DNA from: Bombyx mori
Lineage: Eukaryota; Arthropoda; Insecta; Lepidoptera; Bombycidae
Assembly: GCF_030269925.1 (NCBI RefSeq)
Contig: NC_085114.1
Coordinates: 14,588,001 to 14,652,000, forward strand
Direction of reading: 5' to 3'
DNA length: 64,000 nucleotides
The translations under genes were made by a program, and so were the position numbers. This document shows positions 1 through 11,727 of this stretch, piece after piece (the first letter of the stretch is position 1; every line of letters starts with the position of its first letter). The notes under the pieces were generated by a model. That model worked only from the letters and a program-made list of their open reading frames with translations, did not search any database and was not told the origin of the DNA.

Positions 1-599
1 CTTTGAAATCTAAAATCTGGGTGCATGGTTTTTGAATGTAAAAAATTTGGAAAAAAAACCATATCAAAAAACTTCTTCAGCAATTTGAATGGGGTAAACT
101 TAATCGAAGTTCAATTGGAAATATCGAATTGTTGATACTAATACAAAATAAAACGGACCTTTAATTACAAAGATAATTGTCGCGTGTTAAGCGAAATGTC
201 GCTTTAACTAATTAGCCTTTCACCCTTCGAAATTATTTTCGAGGTTTAAAATACTTTACAATTTTCGTTGTCACAGACGATTGATACAGATTACACCGTA
301 ACAGTAGTTATAATTTTCTGTCTGCTTAGTCTGATTATGAAGAGTAATTTTTGACAAACAGCATTTTTTTTAGCGGGAGCGCGAGGAATGAAGTTGTATG
401 ATTAGTTTTATATTGTCTATTTGGTGTTTCTTCAAATGTTTAAATGTATAATAGGGGTGGTTTATTAACTGTTTAGTATCTGTGAAAGTGCACAAATGTG
501 GGAAAATGAAACAAAGCCGCTGGACGTAACTTCTCGGGATCCTCTAAAAAGTCCACTGAAAAAGTCTCAGTAATTTTAGTGAACACAATTTTACTGAGA

Positions 600-770
600 T
601 TATATTTCATTTCATTTTTAGTTAATTTTCAGTTAATATTTAGTTAATTTTCAGTTAATTTTCATTAATTTTTAGTTAAATTTCAGTTAACTGTCAGTTA
701 ATTTTAAGTTATTTTGATTTGTTATATTATAAAATTAAAATTATTATTTTCAGTTAATTTTCAGTCCATT
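600..770. repeat. Degenerate tandem repeat
   Basis: AGTTAATTTTC-like units of about 11 bp repeated many times. Confidence 0.6.
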
Positions 771-887
771 TAATTTCGTTGTCAATTCGTTTTATTTCAT
801 TTCATGCCATGTTTCATATTAATCAACTGCATTTCATTTCATAATATCATTTTTCTTTTAAAAAATGTTTTCATTAAAATTAAAATA

Positions 888-935
888 AGACTTGACCTAA
901 AGGTCTTAGTTACCAGGTCATAAAATCCCTTAAAT
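888..935 (+). mobile_element. Short LINE tail fragment
   Basis: Contains AAAGGTCTTAGTTACCAGGT and ATAAAATCCCTTAAA, identical to the insert at 7454-7500. Confidence 0.65.
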
Positions 936-1163
936 ATATACATATATATATACAAACAGCCTACAGTACCCTTGCATTGACCAAATGGAAAGCGTGCTTC
1001 GGCGCGGTCGGTTCATCTCGGCCCCGCCCGGGTTGCGTCACAGAATATCGCTTTCTACCGCACGTAATGTAGTTAGCATCATAATATTTGACAATATCTA
1101 TGGATTTTTTTTTCCTTGAGCCTCTGACCTCGAAACGTACAGACAAAAATTGTTGGAAATCAT

Positions 1164-1397
1164 TGTGGCTTGATGGGTAAGACTCCTGGTGCTCGTGTCG
1201 AGTGATATGATTAGGATGATGTTCAAATACTACACACAGATACTTCTTTTCAAGGAGATACGTACTTAGCATGACCATGAACAGTAGACAGCGGTTTGCC
1301 TCTGTCCCTGGCGTTGCTGAAGTCCGTGGGCGACGGTAACCACTCAACATCAGGTCGGTCATATGCTCGTCTGCCTATAAGGGCAATAAAAAAAAAT
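1164..1397 (+). mobile_element. Composite of Bm1-like head and RTE-like LINE tail
   Basis: A diverged Bm1-like head (GTGGCTTGATGGGTAAGAC) at 1164-1283 is joined to the tail GGGCGACGGTAACCACTC...GGGCAATAAAAA at 1284-1397. Confidence 0.6.
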
Positions 1398-1420
1398 TCA
1401 CATTTTTTGTTATGATTTCA

Positions 1421-1564
1421 AGTGGTTACCGGAGCTCATAGACATTAACAACGTCAATGCCGCCATTCACCTTGAGGCATCAGTTCTAAGTCTCAGCTCT
1501 ATAGTAAAACTGCTGCCCCATCCTTCGAGCTGGAACGCATTACTGCTTCACGGCAGGAACAGGC
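1421..1564 (-). mobile_element. Diverged Bm1 fragment
   Basis: AGTGGTTACCGGAGCTCATAG to TGCTTCACGGCAGG. Confidence 0.75.
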
Positions 1565-2110
1565 AATAAATATTTATAGAACACATTCATAAATTGGGGA
1601 TTTGCCAACAGAGTCAAAAACCCCAAAATTCCAATTCTATGTGCGTTCGTTTGTGTGTGTGTGTTTTTTTTGTAATAAATTTCTTTTTCTTTTCAGGTAT
1701 GTTTCTGCTGCAATTTGTGATAAACGTTTGGCTGCTTAAGAATAAGGTTTCGGTACTGTAATACAATATAAAATATATAAACCTAATACAGAGATAGGAA
1801 TGTGCTTTTAACGACCGTTACAAAATATCAAAAGATTGAAGTTGAATTGATTTGAATTTATTTACTGTTTTCTTGTTACCCTACAAATATGGGGACAGAA
1901 ATCGTTAAAGCAACAATAAATAATAAAGAAACCATTCACATAGTTTTACAATTTACGTTCCCGCCAAAATGTGTCCTCTCAGAATTGCATGTAGTCCATA
2001 GATTATAAACATTTGTTGAAAAGTTATATATGTCATTTTGGTTTGGTCACATTTACGATAATTGTTGTTGTTGTAGTTGACCTAGGTACATAGGGCCCTC
2101 ACAAGTTGTC

Positions 2111-2375
2111 TCCTTTTTTTTTTATTGCTCTTGTAGGCAGACGAGCATACGGCCCACCTGATGGTGAGTGGTTACCGTCGCCCATGGACTTCAGCAATTC
2201 CAGGGCCAGATCCAAGCCGCTGCCTACCGCTAAGCCGCCACTTGATACTGTCTTGCGCTTGCTCCTTGATATCTATCCAGGTCATGCCAGCAGTCCTCAT
2301 GTCGCTCTCCACGGTGAGACGCCAAGTGTGTACAAGGCGACCAGGTCTTCTTTTGCCAAGTGGTTGCCACTCAAA
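2111..2375 (-). mobile_element. RTE-like LINE 3' end with coding remnant
   Basis: On the minus strand the frame reads TWRLTVESDMRTAGMTWIDI and AQDSIKWRL, the usual last part of RTE-like ORFs, followed by the short 3' tail (GGTAGGCAGCGGCTTGG...GCAATAAAAA). It ties the many short tails of this type to an RTE-like LINE. Confidence 0.75.
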
Positions 2376-2407
2376 CGCGATTGATGAAACGCGAAAGAAA
2401 AAAAAAC

Positions 2408-2451
2408 GTATTTATGACGTTTTTTTTGACGAAAAAAAAACGTCATAAATA
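2408..2451. repeat. Short perfect hairpin
   Basis: TATTTATGACGTTTTTTTT and its complement separated by about four bases. Confidence 0.65.
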
Positions 2452-4890
2452 TGTCTTGCACTAATTAAATATTTTGTTGACAATTGACAGTTCATTAAAG
2501 CAATATAAAACACTTTCTAAGCTATTTATAATCACACATAGAGTTGTTACTTTCCCGCGTTCAATCCGCCATTATTGTTTCCTACTATTTATTTCAGTCG
2601 ATTTATGTAGCTTTAGATTGCCCGCTTTGTAGTAAATTATTCTTTTGTATTTGTTATTAATTTCAGTTTGTATTATCCTTTTTAATTTTAAGCCGCACGC
2701 GTAACTGCTATTTTCTGTTGAACAAGTGAAGAACAAATGATTGTTGAATTCGAGTACCTACAGAAAACACATTAAGCTGCAAACCTATTCTTGGAATTTG
2801 CAACGTTTAGATGTTTGAAATAACGTACATATTTACAGTTTTGATAGCTTGCAATAATAATCTTCATTTTTTTTATATTTTATTATCTCTGCGTCCAATG
2901 GAAAGACGTTTAGTTCTACAGATAAAATAACTACAAAATGCTGCCTTTATAAAAAAAAAAAACGATTTTACCGAATGACGAAATATTTAACAATAAAACT
3001 TTATGTTCGTAGAAATATTTGAGTGCTATCAAGTTATTAATTTTGAAAATGGCAAATTGATTAAATACAATAACAATAATTTTGTGTTGCAAAAGACAAC
3101 AGTTTTTTTTATGGCAAAAAGCTACTATTACTGTAGCAAACAATTAGGTCGAAACAATTAATAAGTAACTATTAATATTAATTACTGTAATTAATGTAAA
3201 TATTTGTAATACTATTATTTATAGAAAGACCGTAACAAAGAATTTGCTATCTGTTGTCAAGAGTTAATAGTGTCCGAACTAAAAAGTTTCTTTTTTTATT
3301 TGGAAAATATTGTAGAATATTATTAAGTAGTCAGCAAACTAATAAAACGCAATTTAATTATCGATGATGGCAACATTGGCTTTTATATTCATAATCTCTT
3401 GTAATTAAAAAAAAAAACTAAATTGAATTCTGCTTAAGTGCGATAAGTAAGTAGTAGGACTATAAAACAATTGTAGACAAATTTTAACGTAACTAATATT
3501 AAAATCATTAATCTAATTATCTGGATTAAAATGAGTGGTGGTAGGGCGTATTATAACTATGCATGGGTGGGTTCCACTGTCTTCCCTGTTTCTGCATCAA
3601 ATTACTTCTTAAATATTAAGTGTATTTATTATCTATGGTGCCTTCTGGCTTGCGTGATATCACAGCTGTTACATATTACAATTAAGATTTCGACCTCATG
3701 TCTCAAGGTTACCATTCAGGTTATGATGTCTATGGACTTCGTTAACTATTGAACGCCGTGAGATCGTTCATTCTTAAGTTAATAAAAGAAATAAAAAAAT
3801 TACTTAAAACTAATCGGTTTGCAATATAACGAATGATTATCTGCGTGCGAATAAACGTTGCGCAATCGTTATGTTGTAACTGGCTGTTTGTATTGTATTG
3901 TCTGTGGCGTGCGGACGTTCTAATTTTGAAATTAAACGAAAATCACAATAGGTACATACATAAGTGTGTATGTACATTAATATAGTTTGCATAAATTAAT
4001 GTGTTTTTCTGCATTATCAACTTGTCTTTGGTTCGATTAAAAATTAATTTCATGTTATTTAACCTTTACACCTACCTGACTCATATGTAACTATATAATA
4101 TATAGCGGTCGTGATTTTTTAAATCGAGGTAAATGCGCATATCGATTAAAATTACGTTGACATTTTATGTTCATTTTAAATTCAAAAAGCATCTAGAATA
4201 GTCTAGACATTCTTAAAATAATTATTGATCAGTATTACTGTGTAACACATTGCGGAAATGAGTCGATTGTCTACACTAGTATGACGCCTTGAAATTATTT
4301 AAAGATGTTTTGGTCGTGGTATAGAATTTCTGTACGTATACAAACATCGTTCTTTTGTGAATAGAATGTAATACGTATTGTTGAAAATTAATTATGTAAA
4401 CAAAAAAAAAGAACAATAAGAGTAATTATCGTTACAAGCGGATTTATTGTTGATAACGACTGATTGAAGATAAAGTTTGAATATACTCGTATATCCATTG
4501 AATTGCGAGATCATAATATTCTATTAAAAACTATCATATAGATATTATCTTATCGATTATAATAATAGTCATAATAACACCTCAAACTATCACACCGCTC
4601 GGGCAGCGATATATGGGCGGGCGGAATTTAAAAAAAGCGATATTTATGGTTTATAGAATTTCCCTCCAAAATATTCGATTTTCAGCAGCCTTCCTTTTTA
4701 ATACGCTTTTATTAGCTTCAGACGTATTTATGTTTGTAACGGAATCTTTGAACATGATTTTGACCCCTTCAAAACGTCGGATTAACTCGAAATTTGGTAT
4801 ACTTATTAAGGACCGATGATAATTCTATAATATGTGTTAAAAAAAATTTTGAAAAAATAAATAATTTTCAAAATCAACTAAAAAATTTTA
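2452..4890. other. AT-rich stretch without recognisable genes
   Basis: Only short spurious ORFs and A/T runs are seen; no splice-consistent coding, RNA gene or known repeat could be supported. Confidence 0.6.
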
Positions 4891-5084
4891 AATAAATAAT
4901 AGTTTAAAAAAACTAACAAAATACGCTTTTATAGAAAATCCAACTACCACGCTTTTTTACAATAAAATAATTTTTTCTTAGGTACACTATTTTTAATTTA
5001 AATTTATTAAAATTTATTTTCTATTTTTTAGTTGGATTTTCTATAAAAGCGTATTTTGTTAGTTTTTTAAAACTATTATTTATT
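4891..5084. repeat. Hairpin-forming inverted repeat
   Basis: Arms 4891-4946 and 5029-5084 (56 bp each) are almost perfect inverted copies sharing AATACGCTTTTATAGAAAAT, with an 82-bp AT-rich centre. Probably a small MITE; no duplication identified. Confidence 0.8.
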
Positions 5085-5930
5085 ATTGCAGAAGATGACT
5101 TTATTTTTAATTGTTAAGAAATGGTTAGAGCCCATTGATCTAGTAGCGTGTATGCACAATCAAATTTGGTGTCAAATCGAAATGGATCACAAAATAGTTG
5201 GAAGCTTCCAGAACAGCTGTTCTAGGTTATAATAAATAACGCATTAAAACTTTATTTCTCTTATGAGTAACGGTATGGGAGCGATATAGTGTTATACCGT
5301 CTAAGAGTTAGTGTGGTGCCACTGAATTTTGAGCAGGTTTTAGCCATATACTACTCGTATGTATAATACCTTGTTTGTAAAATATTTCTTTATTGATTTT
5401 AATGATAACATCGGTGAAGGCAGCGTTAAACAATCACAAAAAGTGGAATCTAATTCATTTTTTATACGTTTTTACGTGTTTTAATTGATTTTTTTCTCCT
5501 TCTAAGATCCTCCTTAAGCCAATTTTTTTATCTAAAACTTTCGCGCCATTTTTTTTAATGCGGATCTTAAACAGTAATTTAAAACTAATTTTATTGTTGT
5601 ATGCCAGGTTTTCATTTTTACATACATATTCAATATGATTAGATGCTCACAGATAGCACCTTATTTATCCGTAACCATAGAAATTGTAATAAATACGGAG
5701 CCTCGATAATAATAATAATGAACGCGGAACTAAAACCGAAAATTATCTAAAGCTAAATATTAACTGAAACATGAGTTTAAGACTTAATGTCGAAGCGGAT
5801 CTGAATCGCCAGAAGCGCGCGGAATGTGCCCGACGCCGCTTGCCTCAGTAATTCGAACACGGATCTAAAAAGGAAATAAGAATTTTAAAAACACATTAAA
5901 TAAGCAGCTGTACTAATAAAATTTCCCATT

Positions 5931-6083
5931 TTTATTTATTTATTATTGCTTAGATGGGTGGACGAGCTCACAGCCCACCTGGTATTAAGTGGTTACTGGA
6001 GCCCATAGACATCTACAACGGCATAAATAGACGGGGTGGTGGTACCTACCCGCGCTGACTCACAAGAGGTCCTACCACCAGTC
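5931..6083 (-). mobile_element. Bm1 SINE with internal deletion
   Basis: TATTGCTTAGATGGGTGGACG runs to CATCTACAACG and jumps to GGGGTGGTGGTACC, losing about 90 bp. Confidence 0.85.
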
Positions 6084-6800
6084 AGAAAGTCTGACCGATG
6101 ACTCGGTTACGTGCGCGACCATGCTCAAGGAGCGGTCGATGTCGCATCCGAGATACCGGACCGTGGTCCTTTTTTTTTAACGCTGGGGAATCCATTTACG
6201 GATACCCGGCCGAGGGGGTAACGGACCGGGTTATGTCGGATTCTGGCGCCTCCTGAGAAGAGAAGGGCCGAGGTCCTTCACCTCCCTCAATTTCTCACAA
6301 GAGACTACGCCTTGAAAAAGGCGCGCGAAGCACTTGCCCCGCAGAACGATTACCGACTAAGCCCCATCGAGCTCCACCACACCGACTACACGAAACTTAC
6401 GGTACCGTGGTGCGCACCGAAAGTCTCGCCTTAGCCGGTACCCGTACGAACTTGACATTCACACCTCGGAGACTGAGTTTCTTTGGGACGACTCTGATAC
6501 GGACGGGACCGTAGAGCAAAGCCGCGGTCTTTCCCACATTGACCGCGACTCTCTAACGGTCAAGTCACTGGGGCAGTGACGCTCTAAGCACACAGGTGGA
6601 CACTTTTTGAACTTGTCCCCTATACTAGACAGCCCTCTTTACTTCTACCCTCTCGCCGGATCTTCTCAGTGGGTCGCGTTTCCGATCCGATGGTAGATTC
6701 TGCGAAGCACTGCTTTTGCTAAGGCCAGTGTTAGCAACACACCCGGCATGAGTACCGTGAGCTCCGTGAATAACTTTCAGTAATAACTATTTGCATCGCC
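6084..6800. repeat. GC-rich probable LINE remnant
   Basis: A 700-bp GC-rich block in AT-rich surroundings, without a long ORF. Its right end (about 6645-6790) carries the shared CGCCGGATCTTCTCAGTGGG LINE 3' segment, so the block is probably a decayed LINE of the Jockey group; the left part is unrecognised. Confidence 0.55.
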
Positions 6801-8529
6801 CACGATTATGTGTGACTTGTATGTTCAATAAGCTATTGGCGACCGTGACCGGCAGCGAATGTTGCATCGTGATTCAATATAACCTTGTACTATAAATACA
6901 TAGACAAATTAGATGATTTGATTCTTACGACAATTTGCCTGATAAATTCTTTGTTCGTGTTACGTTAAAATGTTCGATCCAATTGGATGTTTTTATTTTA
7001 TTTTAATGCAAGTATGTACATATTTGTCAAGTTAATATTTTAATGACATATACAATTTTTTTTTTAAATAACTTGGTTTTCAGGCTCAGAATTTTCACAC
7101 TAATTCCTTTTAGAACATTTTCTTTTTTAAACATATTTTGAATTGTGTTTCCCTTGATCGTATTGAAGGCGTTTACTTTTATTGATTATTAGCTTTTGAT
7201 ACAAAAACTGCAATTAACGCGCCGGATGCGTGTCTCCGTCTAATACATGATGGATGCCTGCCGTGATGTATTTATTCTCAGCGACTGGTTTTTCACCTGA
7301 TCGCGAACAGGTAGGCACCGGTCTGACTTGTTATAGTGCCACTCTCACTTTCGTCGAACGTATGTTGTGAGCTAAGCGGCGTAGTATCGTATATGAGTTA
7401 ACGAACTTTTGTGATTGAGTATAGTCTGTGGTTAGAGAAATGTGACTGCCATAATGACTTAAAGGTCTTAGTTACCAGGTCATAAAATCCCTTAAAAAAA
7501 TGTGACTGCCATAGACCAATGCCAAACAAGTGATAAATGTCAAAGTTTTTTTTAAATTGTGATCTAGGCTAAAGGTCTCGCAGTTCACCTGATCTCAATG
7601 GTGCGCTGGAGCCTTTAAGTATCATAAAGTGAATGCCACCACCTTCAGATATCTAGTTATCTTGTTATGCGCTTTTGATTATTCAGATCAGAATGCAGGA
7701 TAGAGGATGGTGCCACCTATCCCTGCAAGCTTAAAATCTCTAGTCAAAGTCTCTAATCAAAGCTGTATCAATAAAATTATGGCAGGCAGAATTTGAAAGA
7801 TAGTTTAGAAAAGGTTACTGCTATTCGAATTTGAATCAATGAGATTCATAAACTCTGGCGTTTTAACATAAAACCTCTTTGCCGTGTTTTATCGTTTTTT
7901 GATATTAGATCTAAAGTAGTTCGAGGTTCTCACATGATGTCATGTACACCAAACAGCACGCATAATGTCAGCACAGTATCGTATGACAAACAACATTGAT
8001 TGCAAATCAGGTCGTGTCAATCTCACCTTGGCACTAGACTCTCCTTACTGTTCACTTCCATTGTGTGATTTAATTTCAAAGAAAATACCAATTGAAAATT
8101 TTCAAAGCTTTCAAATTCAATTCGAAATTGGAATCTCTATTATTAGCTTTTGTTTTAAATTTATAGGTTTTTTTTATTGCTTCGATTGTGTTTAGTGGTT
8201 ACTGGAGCCCAGCGATCCGCATCCTCATCCTCAAAGCTGCATAGATTACTGTTTACGTTTGACTATGCCGCGCGCGTCACTACAGAACGGGACCCTGAGT
8301 CAATGGGAGTGTGACGACAGTATCTTCAAGTGAATTCTAATTGTTTTATGGTGTAATTGTGCGTACGGCGCGTGAAAATAAACGTTTGACAACATCGGTC
8401 AAGGTTAAAGTTACGAAAGCGTTTTGCGACGCTAGAATCTTGATCATATCCAATGCCCGAAATGTCTATACTATTCTCTATATATTCTCTTCGGTTCTCG
8501 CCAGCCGTAGGCATAATTACGTAGCTTTA
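6801..8529. other. Mostly unrecognised AT-rich DNA
   Basis: Apart from the small LINE tail at 7454-7500 I see no gene or named repeat. Confidence 0.55.
7454..7500 (+). mobile_element. 47-bp 5'-truncated LINE tail with target duplication
   Basis: ATGACTTAAAGGTCTTAG to CCCTTAAAAAAA, flanked by direct repeats tgtgactgccata (7441-7453 and 7501-7513). The same tail occurs at 888-935. Confidence 0.8.
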
Positions 8530-8789
8530 ATAAATAAATAAATATTTATTAACGATCACGCCACGTTAACTGGTCCCGTGATAAGTTCGTAAAGAACTTG
8601 TGTTACAGGTACCAGATAACGGAAATAAATGTAAGATTTTTATTATACACATACATATATTTAATATACATCCATAACCCTGGAAAAGACATTTATATTT
8701 ATCATACAAATATCTTCCCTTGGCGGGATTCGAACACGCAACCCCCTTGTGTAGTGACCATGTCACTTACCACTACACCAGACGGCCGT
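8530..8789 (-). mobile_element. tRNA-derived SINE (TTTATT tail)
   Basis: On the minus strand the head reads GTCTGGTGTAGTGGTAAG (box A) and GTGTTCGAATCCCGCC (box B), and the tail ends in TTTATT repeats. It is not Bm1. As an element head it is not counted as a tRNA gene. Confidence 0.75.
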
Positions 8790-8861
8790 AATTATGTTAT
8801 GGTTATATATTACGTTTTTATTGTAAAGTATTAGGGACGTCTTAAATAATAATATGATGAT

Positions 8862-9175
8862 AATCATCGTGGCGTAAAGGATAAGACGTCCGGTGTATTC
8901 GTATCGAGCGATGTGAGTGTGCCAGTGTTCTAATCCCGCAGGCAGGTACCAATTTTTGTAAAAAAATAGATACTTCGCACATTTACACTAGTAACTTCCA
9001 CGATGAAGGAATAATTTCGTATATTAAAGGTCGAATCCGCAAAAATTGGATTTTCGTAATTACTGATGGCAGGGCGTTTATTAAGTCCGCGTGGGTAACA
9101 GCACACCACCACCACAAAACAAACCGAGTTTCCCATTTAAGGGGTGGGGCAGCCGTTGAGCTGTACTGTATTGTG
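8862..9175 (+). mobile_element. Diverged Bm1 SINE
   Basis: Head ATCGTGGCGTAAAGGATAAG and core CTTCCACGATGAAGG align with Bm1 but with many changes. Confidence 0.75.
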
Positions 9176-9305
9176 TTAGTAAGTATTTTGTAGGAACAGG
9201 AAAAAAAAAAAAACTAGAGATAAGACCTTTAAAGTAATTTGGCTATGGGGATCTGAAGTACCCAGTTTATTTTACGTAAATGGCTGACCTAAGTTTATTT
9301 ATATA

Positions 9306-9440
9306 ACTGACTCGGTGACGCAGTAGTTATCGGTCCTGAATGTCGCGCCGAGGGTCGTGTGTTCGATTCCCACATCGCGCAAACATCCTGTGATGAACAG
9401 GTTTGTTTGCTCTTTGTCTGGGCGTTTGTTATCTATATAT
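9306..9440 (+). mobile_element. Second tRNA-derived SINE family, head part
   Basis: CTCGGTGACGCAGTAGTTA (box A-like) and GTGTTCGATTCCCACATCG (box B). The 3' part reappears at 10061-10133 after a MITE and a Helitron. Confidence 0.75.
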
Positions 9441-9445
9441 GTATG

Positions 9446-9784
9446 TCGGAGACGGTCATTAGTTTGGTAGCTAAACAAAACGCAGCACGATTCCCGTTAG
9501 ATGGCAGCATGATTGCGGTATCGTCGGAACTCGGCTAACTTCGTGCTACGACAGAGCCTAGCCGATGGAGGCGCGTAGATGCCATCACACTTACCAACCG
9601 GCCTTCTTGAAGGGCGGTGCCTTCGTCCTAAGAACTGTCATTCGTTTTCATTTGTCAACGTCAAGAGAAGATTTCTAAATTGTTCTAACACGACAAACGT
9701 GATTGGTGTACTCAATATTTCTCTTACTACCCGAATCGCCCCTACGATGTATGACGATGTTATTAATAATTGTGGCTTCTCCGA
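9446..9784. mobile_element. MITE with TCGGAGA ends, copy 1
   Basis: 339 bp with short inverted ends TCGGAGA/TCTCCGA and no ORF; a highly similar copy is at 37412-37756. It is inserted in the AT-rich middle of a tRNA-derived SINE. Confidence 0.65.
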
Positions 9785-9822
9785 GATATATATAAATTCA
9801 ACTTTACGCACAAGAGTGTACA

Positions 9823-10049
9823 TCTATATATATAAAAATGAATTGCTGTTCGTTAGTCTCGCTAAAACTCGAGAACTGCTGAATCGATTTGGCTAATTTA
9901 GGTCTTGAATTATTTGTGGAAGTCCAGAGAAGGTTTAAAAGGTACATAAATATGAAAATAACAATTTTGTTTTCCCTTTGATGTGTCCCCCGTCGGACGG
10001 ATTCCTTTTGTTTGTTTTAAGTTTATGTTATACAAAAGTGGTCAGCTAG
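9823..10049 (+). mobile_element. Non-autonomous Helitron
   Basis: Starts TCTATATATATAAAAATG after an A, ends GTCAGCTAG before a T; same family as the array at 11728-12618. It splits a tRNA-derived SINE together with the adjoining MITE. Confidence 0.85.
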
Positions 10050-10060
10050 TCTTATATAAA

Positions 10061-10133
10061 GTATCTATGTCAGTCTCTAGTACTTACAATACAAGGAATC
10101 CTAATTTGGGACCGGATGACCATAAATGATTTG
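10061..10133 (+). mobile_element. Second SINE family, tail part of the same copy
   Basis: TATGTCAGTCTCTAG to GGACCGGATGACCATAAATG matches the complement of the tail at 25814-25900. Confidence 0.7.
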
Positions 10134-10496
10134 TTTATTATTTATTTATTATATTATTTTTTGGGAAAAGAGGTCTCAAAATAGTTCGGGAACCCCTGAT
10201 CTAGAACATCTTCATCAAAAAAACAAATTCACCGATGGCTCCGAAAGTTTTTTTATAACAGATACTCGCGCCATAGTTCAATGTCATTGTGATGAAAATT
10301 ACTCACATTCACAATAAAAAAATTATAATTGGTGGTCAGTGTCGTAATTCGCCTAACAACAACTTATAAGCTTCAGTTAACCGTTGTTATTTAATTACAG
10401 CTGTGCAAGCGAAATTGACTTTACGATTTTTAGTTTTTTTAATTGCATTCATATTTCTTAATGTCGATAATCTATCGAATCTAATTGACATTCGAC

Positions 10497-10945
10497 TTTT
10501 TTTTATTTTATTGCATAAGTGTGTGGACGAGCTCACAGCCCACCTGATGTTAAGTGGTTACTGGAGCCCATAGACATCTACAGCGAAAATGCGCCACCCA
10601 CCTTGAGATATAAGTTCTAAGGTCTCAGTATAGTCACAACGGCTGCCCCACCCTTCAAACCGAAACGCATTACTGCTTCACGGCAGAAATAGGCGGGGCG
10701 GTGGTACCTACCCGTGCAGACTCACAAGAGGTCCTACCATCAGTAATTACGCAAGTTATAATTTTACGAGTTTGATTTTTATTACACGACGTTATTCCTT
10801 CACCGTGGAAGTCAATCGTGAGCATTTGTTAAGAACGTATTTCATTAGAAAAATTGGTACCCGCTTACGGGATACGAACACCGGTGCATCGCTACATACA
10901 AATGCACCGGACGTCTTATCCTTTAGGCCACGACGACTTCAAATT
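10497..10945 (-). mobile_element. Bm1 SINE, near full length
   Basis: Complete from the poly(A) side (TTATTGCATAAGTGTG) to the tRNA-like head (complement of GTGGCCTAAAGGATAAG, with box B as GAACACCGGTG). Confidence 0.9.
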
Positions 10946-11008
10946 CACTTGAATTAGTAATTACTTCACTTGAATTAGTAAGTACTTCACTTGAATTAGT
11001 AATTACTA
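10938..11008. repeat. Three tandem 22-bp repeats
   Basis: TTCACTTGAATTAGTAATTA-like units directly after the Bm1 head; possibly an expanded target duplication. Confidence 0.6.
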
Positions 11009-11675
11009 AAACCTAGCCTTGTTCGTTGGCCGAAGTTTGATTTGACTTTGTTTCGATCGCTACCAAACTTAAAGGATCACTCACTGGGCTAATTGGAAGT
11101 AATTCGTGAAAATTTTATCGAAATCGGCCCAGTCGTTACGGAGTCTAGAACATATATTTATATGCATCAACTTTTTTAAACATTCGATTTGAAATGATTA
11201 GACATAGGATAGAGATTTGACATTTTTGTACGTTTTTTTTTGAGACGCAGGCTCAAATCGATTTTGTGTAATTAGTGGCCCACGCATATGTCCACTGGCA
11301 ACTATTAAAAACAACAGTATCATTGCTATCTATTAAAAAAAATAATGAAATATCTTGCAGAATGATTCATAAAATCGATACCTGTAACATTCGGTTCATG
11401 TTGCTTATATTGGAATTTATCTAACACGAAACTTCCTACATAGCAAATTATATTTTCACGGGTTAAAGTAATAAGATCCTTAATCGTTGGTTCTTGTGAT
11501 CGCGGTTAAAGCCTTTTGATTCTGACGTTAAGATCAAGAACAACGGGTGCAATGATCTTAGCTCCACGTTATCCCAGTAACTGGAGCGGAGCTGTATCAC
11601 ACGACTTTGTATTAGAACAGATATGTAATATATTACCATTTATCACAATGAAATATACTAAATTACTCGTAGGTA

Positions 11676-11727
11676 AATACGTACTCAACAAATGTTCACG
11701 GTTGACTTCCACGGTGAAGGAATAACA
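11676..11727 (+). mobile_element. Bm1 SINE, part before the Helitron array
   Basis: AATACGTACTCAACAAATG to GGAATAACA belongs to the middle of Bm1; it continues at 12619-12910 after the inserted array. Confidence 0.8.

Noticed and set aside
8700..8789. tRNA-like sequence on the minus strand
   Set aside because: It is attached to a tail with TTTATT repeats, as in tRNA-derived SINEs.
9306..9380. tRNA-like sequence with box A and box B
   Set aside because: Recurs at 25814-26057, 38341-38474 and 58475-58573 with a common non-tRNA tail, so it is a SINE head and not a tRNA gene.
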